A stretch of 45,947 bases of DNA from Thermoanaerobaculum sp. (GCA_021154885.1 JAJKHS010000036.1:1-45947); one strand, 5' to 3'. Counted from the first letter of the stretch, positions 23,945-32,330 are shown. The notes: generated by a model from the sequence alone, not told the origin. Program-made: numbers and translations.

Positions 23945-24764
23945 CGGTCGCGGCTATCGCCCGCCGCCACTCCTTGCCGGCTCCCTCGCCCTCCACGCCG
24001 CCGGCGCCCTGGCCCTGGCCGTGGCTCCCCGGCACTGGCGGATCGTGGCCGGCGCTCTCATGGCGGACCACCTCGTGCTCGCCGCCGCCAGCCTCTGGCC
24101 GCGCAGCTCCTGGGTGGGCGCCAATCTCAGCGCCCTGCCCGCGGCCGCCGCCCGCCGCAGGGAGGTGGCCCTGACCTTCGACGACGGCCCCGATCCGGAC
24201 GTCACCCCGCGGGTCCTGGACCTCCTCGACCGCCACGGCGCCCGCGCCACCTTCTTCTGCATCGGCGAGCGGGTGCGGGCCCATCCGGAGATCGCGGCCG
24301 AGATCGCCCGCCGCGGGCACCGGGTGGAGAACCACACCCAGACCCATCCCCACCTCTTCGCCTGCTACCCGGCGCCGGCCCTGCGGCGGGAGGTCGAGGG
24401 CGCGCAGGAGGCCATCGCCCGCGCCGCCGGCAGAGCCCCCCGGCTCTTCCGCGCCCCGGCCGGCCTGCGCAACCCTCTCCTCGACCGGGTGCTCTGCCGC
24501 GCCGGCCTGCGCCTCGTCTCCTGGACCCGGCGCGGCTTCGACGCTCTGGAGAAAGATCCGGACCGGATCGCCCGGCGCCTCCTCGCCGGCCTCGCCGCAG
24601 GAGACGTCCTCCTCCTCCACGACGGCGCCGTCACCCGCGGCCACGGCGGCAATCCCGTGGTCCTGGAGGTCCTCCCCCGGCTGCTGGACGAGCTGGCGGC
24701 GCGGGGACTGCGGTCCGTGGTGATCGCGGCGACCCCGGCGGACATACCGGAGGCCGCGGAGTGA
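23937..24764 (+). CDS. Polysaccharide deacetylase (CE4/NodB domain)
   Basis: A 275-residue protein with two N-terminal hydrophobic stretches (LLAGSLALHAAGALALAVAP and the following VAGALMADHLVLAAASLW) and then a NodB domain: TFDDGPDPD (motif 1 with catalytic Asp and metal Asp), HTQTHPHL (motif 2, metal His pair), FRAPAGLRNP (motif 3), and LLLHDG (motif 5). All metal ligands appear present, so it should be an active metal-dependent N-deacetylase, membrane anchored. In this locus it may remove an acetyl group from the sugar added by the glycosyltransferase. It overlaps the ligase gene before it and the next gene (GTGA) after it. Confidence 0.85.
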   Translation: MSDGRGYRPPPLLAGSLALHAAGALALAVAPRHWRIVAGALMADHLVLAAASLWPRSSWVGANLSALPAAAARRREVALTFDDGPDPDVTPRVLDLLDRHGARATFFCIGERVRAHPEIAAEIARRGHRVENHTQTHPHLFACYPAPALRREVEGAQEAIARAAGRAPRLFRAPAGLRNPLLDRVLCRAGLRLVSWTRRGFDALEKDPDRIARRLLAGLAAGDVLLLHDGAVTRGHGGNPVVLEVLPRLLDELAARGLRSVVIAATPADIPEAAE

Positions 24765-25918
24765 GGTGGAAGAAGGAGCAGCTCACCAAGGGGCTGCGCG
24801 ACCTCCTCTACCGGCTGCGCACGGAGGGGACCTCGCCGCGGCAGCAGGCGATCGCGGTGGCGCTGGGGGCGTTCATCGGCTGCTCCCCCCTCTACGGGCT
24901 CCACCTGGGCCTGTGCATCGTCTTCGCCCGGCTGTTCCGGGTGAACCCGGCCCTCGCCTACCTCGCCTCCCACGTGAGCCTGCCCGGGGTCTGGCCGTTC
25001 CTCATGATGGCCGAGCTGGAGATCGGGCGCCGGATGCGCGGCGAAAGCTACCTGCGAATTCACCTCCATAACCTCCGGGAGCTCGGCTGGAGACAGGCGG
25101 GGATCGACCTCACGCTGGGCACCCTGGTGGTCGGGGGGGGGGTGGCGGCGATCCTGGGCTTCTTCACCCTGTGGGCGGCGCGCAAGCGGCAGTTGAACCC
25201 CGAGCTCGCGGCCCTGCTCGAGGAGGCGGCCCGCCGCTACCTGGACACCGGCCTCCTCCACTGGGAGTTCGTGCGCGGCAAGCTCCGGCACGACCCTCTC
25301 TACTTCAATCTCCTGCGCCAGGGCTTCCTGCCTCCCGAGGGCCTGCTGCTGGACCTGGGCTGCGGGCGGGGGATCGCCTTCTCCCTGATCCTCGCCGGCC
25401 GGGACCTCCACCGCCGCGGGGCCTATCCTCCAGGCTGGCCGCCCCCGCCGCCACACCTCACCTTCTACGGCATCGAAGGCCGTCCCAAAACGGCCGCCGC
25501 CGCCCGCCACGCCATGGCGGACGAAGCGGACGCAGCGCAGATCGAGACGGCGGACCTGCGCACCGCCGAGCTCCCCAGGGCGGCCGCCATCCTGATCCTC
25601 GACGTCCTCCATTACCTCCCTCCCGCCGACCAGGAGGCCCTCCTCTCCAGGGCGGCCGCGGCCCTCGCCCCTGGCGGCGTCCTCCTCGTGCGCGACGCCG
25701 ATGCCGCCGCCGGCTGGCGTTTCGCCGCCACCCGCCTCCAGGAGCGCTTCTCCTCCCTCCTCCGCGGCCACCTGCGCCCACGCTTCCACTACCGCAGCGC
25801 CGCCGAGTGGCAGCAGAGGCTCGCCGGGCTTGGCCTCGCCGTGGACGTCCAGCCCATGGGGATGGGCACCCCCTATGCCAACGTGCTGCTGGCAGCGCGG
25901 CGAGGGATGCCGCCTTGA
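24761..25918 (+). CDS. DUF2062-methyltransferase fusion protein
   Basis: The first 140 residues are a DUF2062 domain: SPRQQAIAVALGAFIGCSPLYG, then membrane segments (LGLCIVFARLFRVNPALAYL, LTLGTLVVGGGVAAILGFFT). After a linker (residues 145-190) comes a class I SAM-dependent methyltransferase with motif I LLLDLGCGRGIAF and the acidic strand ILILDVLHYLPP, ending with ANVLLAARR. DUF2062 proteins are often found in lipid and cell-envelope loci; the fusion would hold the methyltransferase at the membrane. It starts at GTG 24761 overlapping the deacetylase stop and ends in TTGA shared with the next gene. The substrate is unknown; a lipid-linked intermediate is the reasonable guess. Confidence 0.8.
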   Translation: MRWKKEQLTKGLRDLLYRLRTEGTSPRQQAIAVALGAFIGCSPLYGLHLGLCIVFARLFRVNPALAYLASHVSLPGVWPFLMMAELEIGRRMRGESYLRIHLHNLRELGWRQAGIDLTLGTLVVGGGVAAILGFFTLWAARKRQLNPELAALLEEAARRYLDTGLLHWEFVRGKLRHDPLYFNLLRQGFLPPEGLLLDLGCGRGIAFSLILAGRDLHRRGAYPPGWPPPPPHLTFYGIEGRPKTAAAARHAMADEADAAQIETADLRTAELPRAAAILILDVLHYLPPADQEALLSRAAAALAPGGVLLVRDADAAAGWRFAATRLQERFSSLLRGHLRPRFHYRSAAEWQQRLAGLGLAVDVQPMGMGTPYANVLLAARRGMPP

Positions 25919-27558
25919 ATCTGATCTGGGGAGTGGCGACCGTCGCTCTCGCCACCCTCCTGCTCTCTCTGGCCTGGCGCGCCCACCGCGGCGGCGACGA
26001 CCGGCGGGCGATCCTCGCCATCCTGGCGGCCGGCCTGGTGCTGCGCCTTTACGCCGGCGCCGATCTCTTCCTCCACACCTGGGACGAGCGCTACCACGCC
26101 CTGGTCGCCAGGCACCTGCTGGCCCATCCGGCGACCCCGACGCTCTACGAGCAGCCCGTGCTGCCTTACGACTACCGTGACTGGCGGTCGAATCACATCT
26201 GGCTGCACAAGCCGCCGCTCGCTCTGTGGTTGATGGCGGCGGGCCTGTGGCTGGGGAGAGCCGTGGTGGGGATGCAAGGCGGGGAGCTTGCGATGCGGCT
26301 GCCGGGCCTGCTCCTGTCCGTCGCCGCGATCTATTTCACCTACCGCATCGGCGCCCATCTCTGCGACCGGCGAGTCGGGCTGCTCGCGGCGTTCTTCCAC
26401 GCCACCAACGGCTACCTGTTGCAGCTCCCCGGCGGCCGGGCGCCGGTCGACCACGTCGACAACGACCTCATCTTCTTCGTCGAGCTGGGGATCTTCCTGT
26501 CGGTGCTGTACCTCGAATCCGGCCGGCGCTCTCTGCTGCCGGCGGTGCCGGCGATCGGCGCCTCCGTCGGGCTCGCCGTGCTCACCAAGTGGCTGCCCGG
26601 GCTGCTTGCCGTGCCCGTTTTCGCGGCCCTCGCCTGGGGGCGGGAGCGGCCGCGGCGGATCGCCCTGGACCTCGCCGTGATCTGCCTCGCCGGCGCGGCC
26701 CTGGCGCTCCCCTGGCAGATCTACACCCGTCTGGCCTTCCCGCGCGAGGCGGTCTGGGAGTCGGCCTACAATCTGCGACATCTATTCGTGCCGGTCGAAG
26801 GGTTGGGCGGCTCCCCTCTCTTCTACTTCGATCACATGGCGCGCTACTTCGGCGAGCTCGTCTATCTCCCCCTCGCCTGGTTCCTGGTGAAGCTGGTGCG
26901 GGAGCGGCAGCCCATCCTGCTGCGGCTGGGTGTGTGGCTGCTCCTGCCGTATGCCGCCTTCTCACTGGCGGCGACCAAGATGGCCGGCTATGTCATGCCC
27001 GCCGCGCCGGCCCTCTTCCTGGTCGAAGCGCTCTTCTGGCTGTGGCTCCTGGACCAGGATCCGCTGCCGTGGCCCCCGTGGCGGCGGGGGCTGCGCTGGG
27101 CCGCCCTGGCGCTCCTCGTCGTGCTGCCGCTGCGCTACACCGTCGAACGGCTGAAGCTCTCGCCGGGTTACGACCGGAATCCCCCCTGGGTCCGGGCGAT
27201 GCGGCAGCTCCCGTCCCGCCTCGGACCGGGCAAGGTGGTGCTGCTCAACGTCGACCGGCCCCTCGAAGTGATGTTCTACACGCCCTATATCGCCTACCGG
27301 AAACTGGCCACGCCGGAGCAGATCGCGCGCCTGCGGCGCGACGGCTTCCGCGTCATCGCCTTCGACGATGGCCACTTGCCGCCCGGGCTGCGGACGATTC
27401 CCGGCCTGGAGGTCATGCCGGGCCCGATCCCGCCCTCGCCCCTGAACGACGGCACGGGCCCACGCCTGCCGAAGCCCGACGGCTCGGACTCGCCGCTGGC
27501 CGGCATGACACACGATTTTACGGGTGCAGCTTCTCCTTCCTCTTCAACATCGCAATGA
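25915..27558 (+). CDS. GT39/ArnT-like membrane glycosyltransferase
   Basis: A 547-residue integral membrane protein with about 10-12 helices. The first loop has Asp-Glu in HTWDERYHALVARHLL (residues 54-69), the catalytic acidic pair of GT-C enzymes such as ArnT and PMT, followed by HKPPLALWLMA, the family's K-P-P block. DHVDNDLIFFVELGIF is a second conserved loop. Such enzymes transfer a sugar from a polyprenyl phosphate to a lipid or protein on the outer side of the inner membrane. The last 40 residues (from PIPPSPLNDG) are Pro/Gly/Asp-rich, not membrane-like, and may come from inserted repeat DNA. Starts at TTG 25915. The 3' end overlaps the convergent gene by 41 bases. Confidence 0.8.
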   Translation: MNLIWGVATVALATLLLSLAWRAHRGGDDRRAILAILAAGLVLRLYAGADLFLHTWDERYHALVARHLLAHPATPTLYEQPVLPYDYRDWRSNHIWLHKPPLALWLMAAGLWLGRAVVGMQGGELAMRLPGLLLSVAAIYFTYRIGAHLCDRRVGLLAAFFHATNGYLLQLPGGRAPVDHVDNDLIFFVELGIFLSVLYLESGRRSLLPAVPAIGASVGLAVLTKWLPGLLAVPVFAALAWGRERPRRIALDLAVICLAGAALALPWQIYTRLAFPREAVWESAYNLRHLFVPVEGLGGSPLFYFDHMARYFGELVYLPLAWFLVKLVRERQPILLRLGVWLLLPYAAFSLAATKMAGYVMPAAPALFLVEALFWLWLLDQDPLPWPPWRRGLRWAALALLVVLPLRYTVERLKLSPGYDRNPPWVRAMRQLPSRLGPGKVVLLNVDRPLEVMFYTPYIAYRKLATPEQIARLRRDGFRVIAFDDGHLPPGLRTIPGLEVMPGPIPPSPLNDGTGPRLPKPDGSDSPLAGMTHDFTGAASPSSSTSQ

Positions 27559-28111
27559 ACTCGCGGATGCGCTTCGCCCGGGTTTCCGCCTTCTTCACCG
27601 TCTGGATCCTGAAGAGAATGGCATATCGATTCTGACTGTTCAGAGTGGCGAAGAAATCTTTCGCGTCTTGGTTCTTGTCCAGCTCCGCCTGAAGATCGGG
27701 CGGCACGGTCGCACGGCTTTGGGCGTCGTAGGCGGCATCCCACTGTCCGCCCTGCTTGGCGCGCTCGACCGCCTGCAAGCCCGCCGGCCTCATGCGGCCG
27801 CTGGCGGTGAGCTTCGCCACCTTCTCTCGATTGACCTTCGACCAGATGCTCCTCGGCCCGCGAGGCGTGAACTTCTGCAGCCACGTCTTCTCATCGTGAC
27901 TTTTCTTCTGGCCGTCGATCCAGCCAAAACAGAGAGCCGTCTCCAGCGCTTCGTCATAGGAGACCGACGGAATACCCGATCCTTTCTTCGCCAGCCGCAG
28001 CCACCCGCCGGGTGAAGTGGCGTGATTTTCTTCGAGCCAGTCAGCCCAATCAGACGGCTGCTTGAATTCGAGGACCGGCAGATCGCGGGGAGAGCCCGGG
28101 ATTGGTTTCAT
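27518..28111 (-). CDS. YdeI/OmpD-associated family protein
   Basis: A 197-residue soluble protein with family blocks WADWLEENHATSPGGWLRLA, VSYDEALETALCFGWIDGQK, TPRGPRSIWSKVNREKVAKL and, at the C-terminus, LNSQNRYAILFRIQTVKKAE with the Lys/Arg-rich end of YdeI-like proteins. Members are linked to envelope stress or bacteriocin protection, but the molecular activity is not known. Start at ATG 28111 with a weak ribosome site; the frame is open further upstream. It is convergent with the GT39 gene. Confidence 0.8.
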   Translation of the reverse strand: MKPIPGSPRDLPVLEFKQPSDWADWLEENHATSPGGWLRLAKKGSGIPSVSYDEALETALCFGWIDGQKKSHDEKTWLQKFTPRGPRSIWSKVNREKVAKLTASGRMRPAGLQAVERAKQGGQWDAAYDAQSRATVPPDLQAELDKNQDAKDFFATLNSQNRYAILFRIQTVKKAETRAKRIREFIAMLKRKEKLHP

Positions 28112-28161
28112 CGGCGACTCTGTCCAAGGGCGAAGTGTGCAGTACGTATCTTGTCGTGCCT

Positions 28162-30174
28162 TCACTCCGCCGCCGTCACCGCTGCCGGGGGCGGCGTCGG
28201 CACCGGACGGCGGCGGGGACGGTACGGGAAGTACCACACGAAATAGAGAAGCAGTACCAGCAAGCTCAAGACAGGGATAAGGCCACCGCTGAGCTCCACA
28301 ATGGTGCCTATCGAGATCGTGATCGAAAAGAGAATCCACGCTCCCCATAAGAATCTGTTCCAACCGAGCAATTCCTCCACGGTGTAGCCGGTCACCTCGC
28401 TCAGGTCGGGCCGGGTCAGGCCGGAGAGCTCCTCCGGCAGATCCCGGGCGCCCTCTCCCGAGCGCCACCAGGCCGCGAGCGCCTTGGCAAGCCGTCTGGT
28501 GGACAGGCTCGCCGTGAAAACGGACCGCCCGCTCGCCTTGAAGAACAGCGTCCGCAGCCGGCCGTCGCCGTCGCGCCAATCGACGTAGAGGTTGGGCATC
28601 GGCGTCCAGGAGGGCAGTCCGCGGCCGAGCCGCACTCCGGCGATCTCTTCCCGGCGAAGACGGAATCTCGTCTGGTCGCCAGTGTAGGCCATGGCGTCCG
28701 GCCCGAGAAAAAGGAAGCCCACGTCCCAGACTCCGTGCGACTCGTAGAGGCGCGGAGCGCCGTGTGGGCCTAACCCCACGAAGCGGCCACCCGCTCTGTC
28801 GGGAGCGAGCCCTTCGCCCGCCAGCCGCGCCGCGAGCCGCCGCGCCAATCCCCCGTAGCCGGTGAACGAGAGGAGCTGGGCGGCTAGCGTCATCGCCAGG
28901 AGGGTCCCACCGAACGCGACGGCGCACAGCCCCAGCCAGGCCGGTCCCGTCGGGCCGACACGCCCGGCCCAGAGCAACACCGTCGTGGGGCCCGCGACCA
29001 TGAGCAGGATCAGGGTCACGTAGATGAGGGCGGTCGTCGCCTCCTTGAACGCGGCCGTGAACACCCGCTCGGGCTTCTCGACGACCGGGGGCAGCTCGTA
29101 GTGCCCTTCGTCGATCGCCTGCTCGCCCAACCTCGCGGGGTGGATCGAGAGCGACTCCTCGAACGTCGAGCGCACGAGGCGGCGCGGGAGGACGGAGGCC
29201 AGCCACAGACCGGCCAGCACGAGCAGGGGAATGGGATCGAGCGGGATATCGCTCCCCGCCATGTCCCTCCCGAACCAGACGGCGACCGCGCCGCACCCGA
29301 CACCCACCATCAGCAGCAGCTCGAGACGTACGGGACGGCGGCGGGCGAGCTCGCGGGTCAGCTCGGCGTCCACCTCCCGCTTCGACAGGTGGCGCAGCAG
29401 GAAATCGCTGATCAGGAGGTCGTTGCCGCTCGTCGCGATGACCTGGGCGAAATGGCTCCGCTTGGCGGGGAGCACGTAGACCTCGTTCAACTTGACGCCG
29501 ATCCGGCGGGCGAGGTCGAAGGCCCGCTCCCGCAGAGGACCCGGGGGCACAGTCTGGGAGAGCCTGCGGGTGACCCACCGGCGGAACAGCGGCGTCCACG
29601 GCAGGAGGACAAGGGACGCGCCGAGCCAGGCGCCGCCCAGGAGCAGGTCGTCGCGCGCGATCACCAGTCCGAGGAGAAGGAGGGAGACCGAAAGAACCGG
29701 GAGGGAGATCGTGAACAGCAGGTCCCGGAACAGCGCGCCGGGCCAGAGGCCGATTTTCTCGAGGCGCTCGAACTCGTGAGCTGAAATGACCTGGCACGTC
29801 AGGGTGACCAGCGCCGGGGGCGCCACCAGGAGCGCGAGCAGGACGATCGATCGGCCGAAGCTGAAGGACGGGAAGAGGAAGCCGAGGTAAGACTCGAGGC
29901 GCAGGGTGTAGAAGGCGGCGAGCCAGAGGATCCAGACGAGTAGGAGGAGGCCCTGGTGGAATCGCCAATAGCGAAACCAGGCCGCCGCGCGCTCCTCTCC
30001 AGGCGCCGCTGCCAGAAGCTTGCGCCGCCGGATCAGGAGGAAGCAGACAGGAAGGGCGAGCACGGCGAGCAGGACCGCGGCGCGCCAGAGGAGGAGCACC
30101 TGGGCCGTACCAAGGGAGGATAGGGCGAGCGGCAACAACAGCGCGCAACACAATCTGGATGAAGGGAGGCGCAT
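28162..30174 (-). CDS. M48-like membrane protein with degenerate zinc motif
   Basis: A 670-residue protein starting at ATG 30174 (AGGAGGT 9 bases upstream) with a signal-like first helix and about ten further hydrophobic segments. The middle resembles membrane-bound M48 peptidases: VYVLPAKRSHFAQVIATSGN, LLISDFLLRHLSKREVDAEL. Where M48 enzymes have H-E-x-x-H, this protein reads TRELAR, so both zinc His are missing and it should be inactive as a metalloprotease. The C-terminal third (LYVDWRDGDGRLRTLFFKAS, VTGYTVEELLGWNRFLW) is unlike M48 and looks cytoplasmic, possibly PH-like. It may be a regulatory or chaperone-like derivative. No obvious partner gene. Confidence 0.7.
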   Translation of the reverse strand: MRLPSSRLCCALLLPLALSSLGTAQVLLLWRAAVLLAVLALPVCFLLIRRRKLLAAAPGEERAAAWFRYWRFHQGLLLLVWILWLAAFYTLRLESYLGFLFPSFSFGRSIVLLALLVAPPALVTLTCQVISAHEFERLEKIGLWPGALFRDLLFTISLPVLSVSLLLLGLVIARDDLLLGGAWLGASLVLLPWTPLFRRWVTRRLSQTVPPGPLRERAFDLARRIGVKLNEVYVLPAKRSHFAQVIATSGNDLLISDFLLRHLSKREVDAELTRELARRRPVRLELLLMVGVGCGAVAVWFGRDMAGSDIPLDPIPLLVLAGLWLASVLPRRLVRSTFEESLSIHPARLGEQAIDEGHYELPPVVEKPERVFTAAFKEATTALIYVTLILLMVAGPTTVLLWAGRVGPTGPAWLGLCAVAFGGTLLAMTLAAQLLSFTGYGGLARRLAARLAGEGLAPDRAGGRFVGLGPHGAPRLYESHGVWDVGFLFLGPDAMAYTGDQTRFRLRREEIAGVRLGRGLPSWTPMPNLYVDWRDGDGRLRTLFFKASGRSVFTASLSTRRLAKALAAWWRSGEGARDLPEELSGLTRPDLSEVTGYTVEELLGWNRFLWGAWILFSITISIGTIVELSGGLIPVLSLLVLLLYFVWYFPYRPRRRPVPTPPPAAVTAAE

Positions 30175-30283
30175 AGGCGTTATACCTCCTGCAACGATTA
30201 TAATCCAGATCCTTGCTGCGCGCGCTGTTGAACGGCGAGACGTCAAGCCGGACTGCCGCTGGAGCTCAAGGAGGATGGGATTA

Positions 30284-30314
30284 CCACGGGCTACGGGACC
30301 AGGAGCGGCGACAC
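30284..30314 (+). repeat. 31-bp dispersed repeat, copy A
   Basis: CCACGGGCTACGGGACCAGG followed by AGCGGCGACAC. A second copy lies at 38372-38402 with two mismatches. Both are intergenic and in the same orientation. The 195-base gap here also holds a Shine-Dalgarno for the glycosidase gene and nothing else I can name. Confidence 0.55.
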
Positions 30315-30370
30315 CCCCTTCTATAGAGGCCGGGATCCGCCCGGTCTGCCAGTCCTCGCAAGGAGCTGCC

Positions 30371-32038
30371 ATGTCCATGATTCCTGCTCTCCTCCGCCGT
30401 CTGCCTCGCAGACTTGAGGTCCTCGCTTCCCTCGTCGCGCTGTCATGGGCGCAGGCGGCAACCGCCGCCACGCTGACCTCCATCACCATGACGCCCGCCA
30501 ATACCTTTATCGATGCGGGCATCGGGCAGCAATTCACCGCGACCGGGCACTACAATGATGGGACCGCGAAAAACATCACATCCTCGGCCACGTGGTCCTC
30601 CTCCGCGGCTCCGGTCGCCACCATCACCAGCGCGGGCCTCGCGACCGGCAACGGCGGAGGAGTGACGACGATCGCGGCCACGCTCGGCACCGTGACGGGG
30701 AGCACGCCGCTGAACGTTCAGATTCCCGCGAGCTTCTTCAGCCTCTCGATCAATCAGATCAACGAGGCCTGGCCGACCACTCAGAACGTACAGTTCACGA
30801 CCTTGCGTACGCTGGGCGGCTCCATCAAGTGGGCCGACCTCGAAACCTGCGAGGGGGGACCTCTTCCCACCAACCCCTGCTACGACTGGAGCCGCCTGGA
30901 CACCTGGTTCGACAAGTTGCAGCCGGGGCAGGACGTGTTGTTCACGCTCTATGCGACGCCGAGCTGGGCGTCGTCGCGTGGCAACACCTGCCCGGGCGCG
31001 ACCGGCTGCACGGGCAATCCCGACACCAACTGCGCCTTCCAGTCCCAGAACGGCCCCGGCATCTGCGATCCGCCCAAGGGGCTCAACGCGAACGGCACCG
31101 GCGACGATCACCTGTGGACCGATTTCATCAACGCGCTCTACACCCATGTCCTGGACCGCTACGGGGTGCAGAAGATCAAGGTCTGGGAAGTCTGGAACGA
31201 GCCGAACATCAGCACGGAGTGGAACCCGACCGATCCGGTCAACCACAAATACGACCAGCTCGTGACCATGGCGCGGGACGCCTACAACGTCATCAAGCCG
31301 CTGAGCTCGCAGCTTCTGGTCACGACGCCCGCGGTGGCGAACGCGACGCAGGCGGTCACCAATTGGCTGCAGCCCTACTTGAACGCCGGGGGCGGCAATG
31401 TCGCCGACGTCATCGCCGTTCACGGCTACATCCAGAACGGCGCGTGCCCCGCCAACTGTCCGGTCGCCGAAAACGTGGGCACCCTGATCGACAATGCCCG
31501 CTCCGTCATGGCCGCCACGGGCCAGCAGAACAAGCCGCTCCAGGATACCGAGGGAAGTTGGGGCTGTGCCGGCAAAGACCAGAACGGCGCCTGCATCTCC
31601 AGCATCCCCGATCCAGACCAGCAGGCGGCCTTTACCGCCAAGTACTACGCCGTCCAGGTGAGCAAGTCCATGGCCAAATTCGCGTGGTACGGCTACGACT
31701 TCAACGGCACCGGCGAATTCTGGGCTCCCACGAATGGACCGTTGACCCTGGCGGGAGTCGCCTACCAGCAGCTTCACCAATGGCTGGTCGGCGCCGTGCC
31801 CCTGGCGGCTTGCTCCGCGACCGGAACGGTCTGGACCTGCGACTACAAACGAGCCGCCGGCCAGGCGCACAACAAGGAGCGTCTCGTCTGGGACTCCTCC
31901 TGCAGCGACGTGACCTGCCACACGGCCTACTCCGTTCCCAGCATGTTCACGCAGTGCGTCAAACTGGATGGCACGGCCTGTTCGATCACCGGCGGAACCG
32001 CTCAAATCGGGCTCAAGCCGGTTCTGCTCGAAAACTGA
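30371..32038 (+). CDS. Secreted GH-A clan glycoside hydrolase with BIG2-like domain
   Basis: A 555-residue exported protein. GGAG stands 5 bases before the ATG. Signal peptide residues 1-33 (VLASLVALSWAQAATAA); a bacterial Ig-like domain (TLTSITMTPANTFIDAGIGQ, ATWSSSAAPVATITSAGLAT) to about 120; then a (beta/alpha)8 catalytic domain with KVWEVWNEPNIS near residues 270-281, where Glu is the acid/base, and LQDTEGSWGCAG near 390, whose Glu is the likely nucleophile. The motifs are closest in style to GH39 or GH5-like enzymes; the family cannot be fixed by eye. Several Cys pairs suit an extracellular enzyme. Probably acts on plant or microbial polysaccharide. Confidence 0.8.
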   Translation: MSMIPALLRRLPRRLEVLASLVALSWAQAATAATLTSITMTPANTFIDAGIGQQFTATGHYNDGTAKNITSSATWSSSAAPVATITSAGLATGNGGGVTTIAATLGTVTGSTPLNVQIPASFFSLSINQINEAWPTTQNVQFTTLRTLGGSIKWADLETCEGGPLPTNPCYDWSRLDTWFDKLQPGQDVLFTLYATPSWASSRGNTCPGATGCTGNPDTNCAFQSQNGPGICDPPKGLNANGTGDDHLWTDFINALYTHVLDRYGVQKIKVWEVWNEPNISTEWNPTDPVNHKYDQLVTMARDAYNVIKPLSSQLLVTTPAVANATQAVTNWLQPYLNAGGGNVADVIAVHGYIQNGACPANCPVAENVGTLIDNARSVMAATGQQNKPLQDTEGSWGCAGKDQNGACISSIPDPDQQAAFTAKYYAVQVSKSMAKFAWYGYDFNGTGEFWAPTNGPLTLAGVAYQQLHQWLVGAVPLAACSATGTVWTCDYKRAAGQAHNKERLVWDSSCSDVTCHTAYSVPSMFTQCVKLDGTACSITGGTAQIGLKPVLLEN

Positions 32039-32051
32039 GGGATGGACGCAG

Positions 32052-32109
32052 AGCCGGGCACGTTTCGGGTAGCTCCCCCGCGTCGGCCCGGGGTGGTCGG
32101 CGAGCACCC
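32052..32109 (+). repeat. Relic sharing two blocks with the S9 peptidase locus
   Basis: Bases 32052-32089 match 44073-44112, the leader of the S9 peptidase gene, with only two single-base gaps. Bases 32094-32109 (TGGTCGGCGAGCACCC) match 44707-44722 inside that gene, in the same order and orientation. It looks like a deleted copy of a related gene, joined from its leader to its middle. It carries no coding frame. Confidence 0.5.
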
Positions 32110-32123
32110 GCCTCAGGCCCGGC

Positions 32124-32288
32124 TCACCTTTTCGCGTTCATATCGCAGCACTCCGGACTGCACGTGCTCAAGACCGTACACCCCGGACTGCTGATGCTCC
32201 CCGTTATCGTTACCGGCCCCGCTGTGCCAACGTGTTGAAGAGTCTCGGAGCTGAGTCGCAGCTTCTTGGCAGTCTTCGGTTGCAGCAT
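32124..32288 (-). CDS. Lanthipeptide-like RiPP precursor peptide
   Basis: A 54-residue frame with an ideal ribosome site (AAAGGAGG, 8 bases before the ATG at 32288). The N-terminal half is leader-like: Lys-rich with KKLRLSSETLQHV at residues 8-20, resembling the K-x-L-x-L-x-x-E-T-L pattern of many predicted class I lanthipeptide leaders. A Gly-Thr-Ala-Gly stretch follows and may be the cleavage region. The C-terminal core is rich in Ser/Thr and ends with four Cys in CTVLSTCSPECC (residues 37-48), then DMNAKR. The candidate extended -10 box lies 34 bases upstream. No LanB, LanC, protease or transporter gene is in the window, so maturation would need enzymes elsewhere. It is divergent from the sigma factor gene. 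Confidence 0.65.
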   Translation of the reverse strand: MLQPKTAKKLRLSSETLQHVGTAGPVTITGSISSPGCTVLSTCSPECCDMNAKR

Positions 32289-32321
32289 CGAAGGATCCTC
32301 CTTTCATTAGATTACGCAGAC

Positions 32322-32330
32322 ATTGTACCA
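32322..32330 (-). promoter_or_regulatory. Extended -10 promoter element of the precursor gene
   Basis: On the reverse strand TGGTACAAT gives a TG-N-TACAAT extended -10 box, 33 bases before the precursor ATG at 32288. No good -35 hexamer is seen 16-18 bases upstream, which is acceptable for an extended -10 promoter. Confidence 0.4.
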
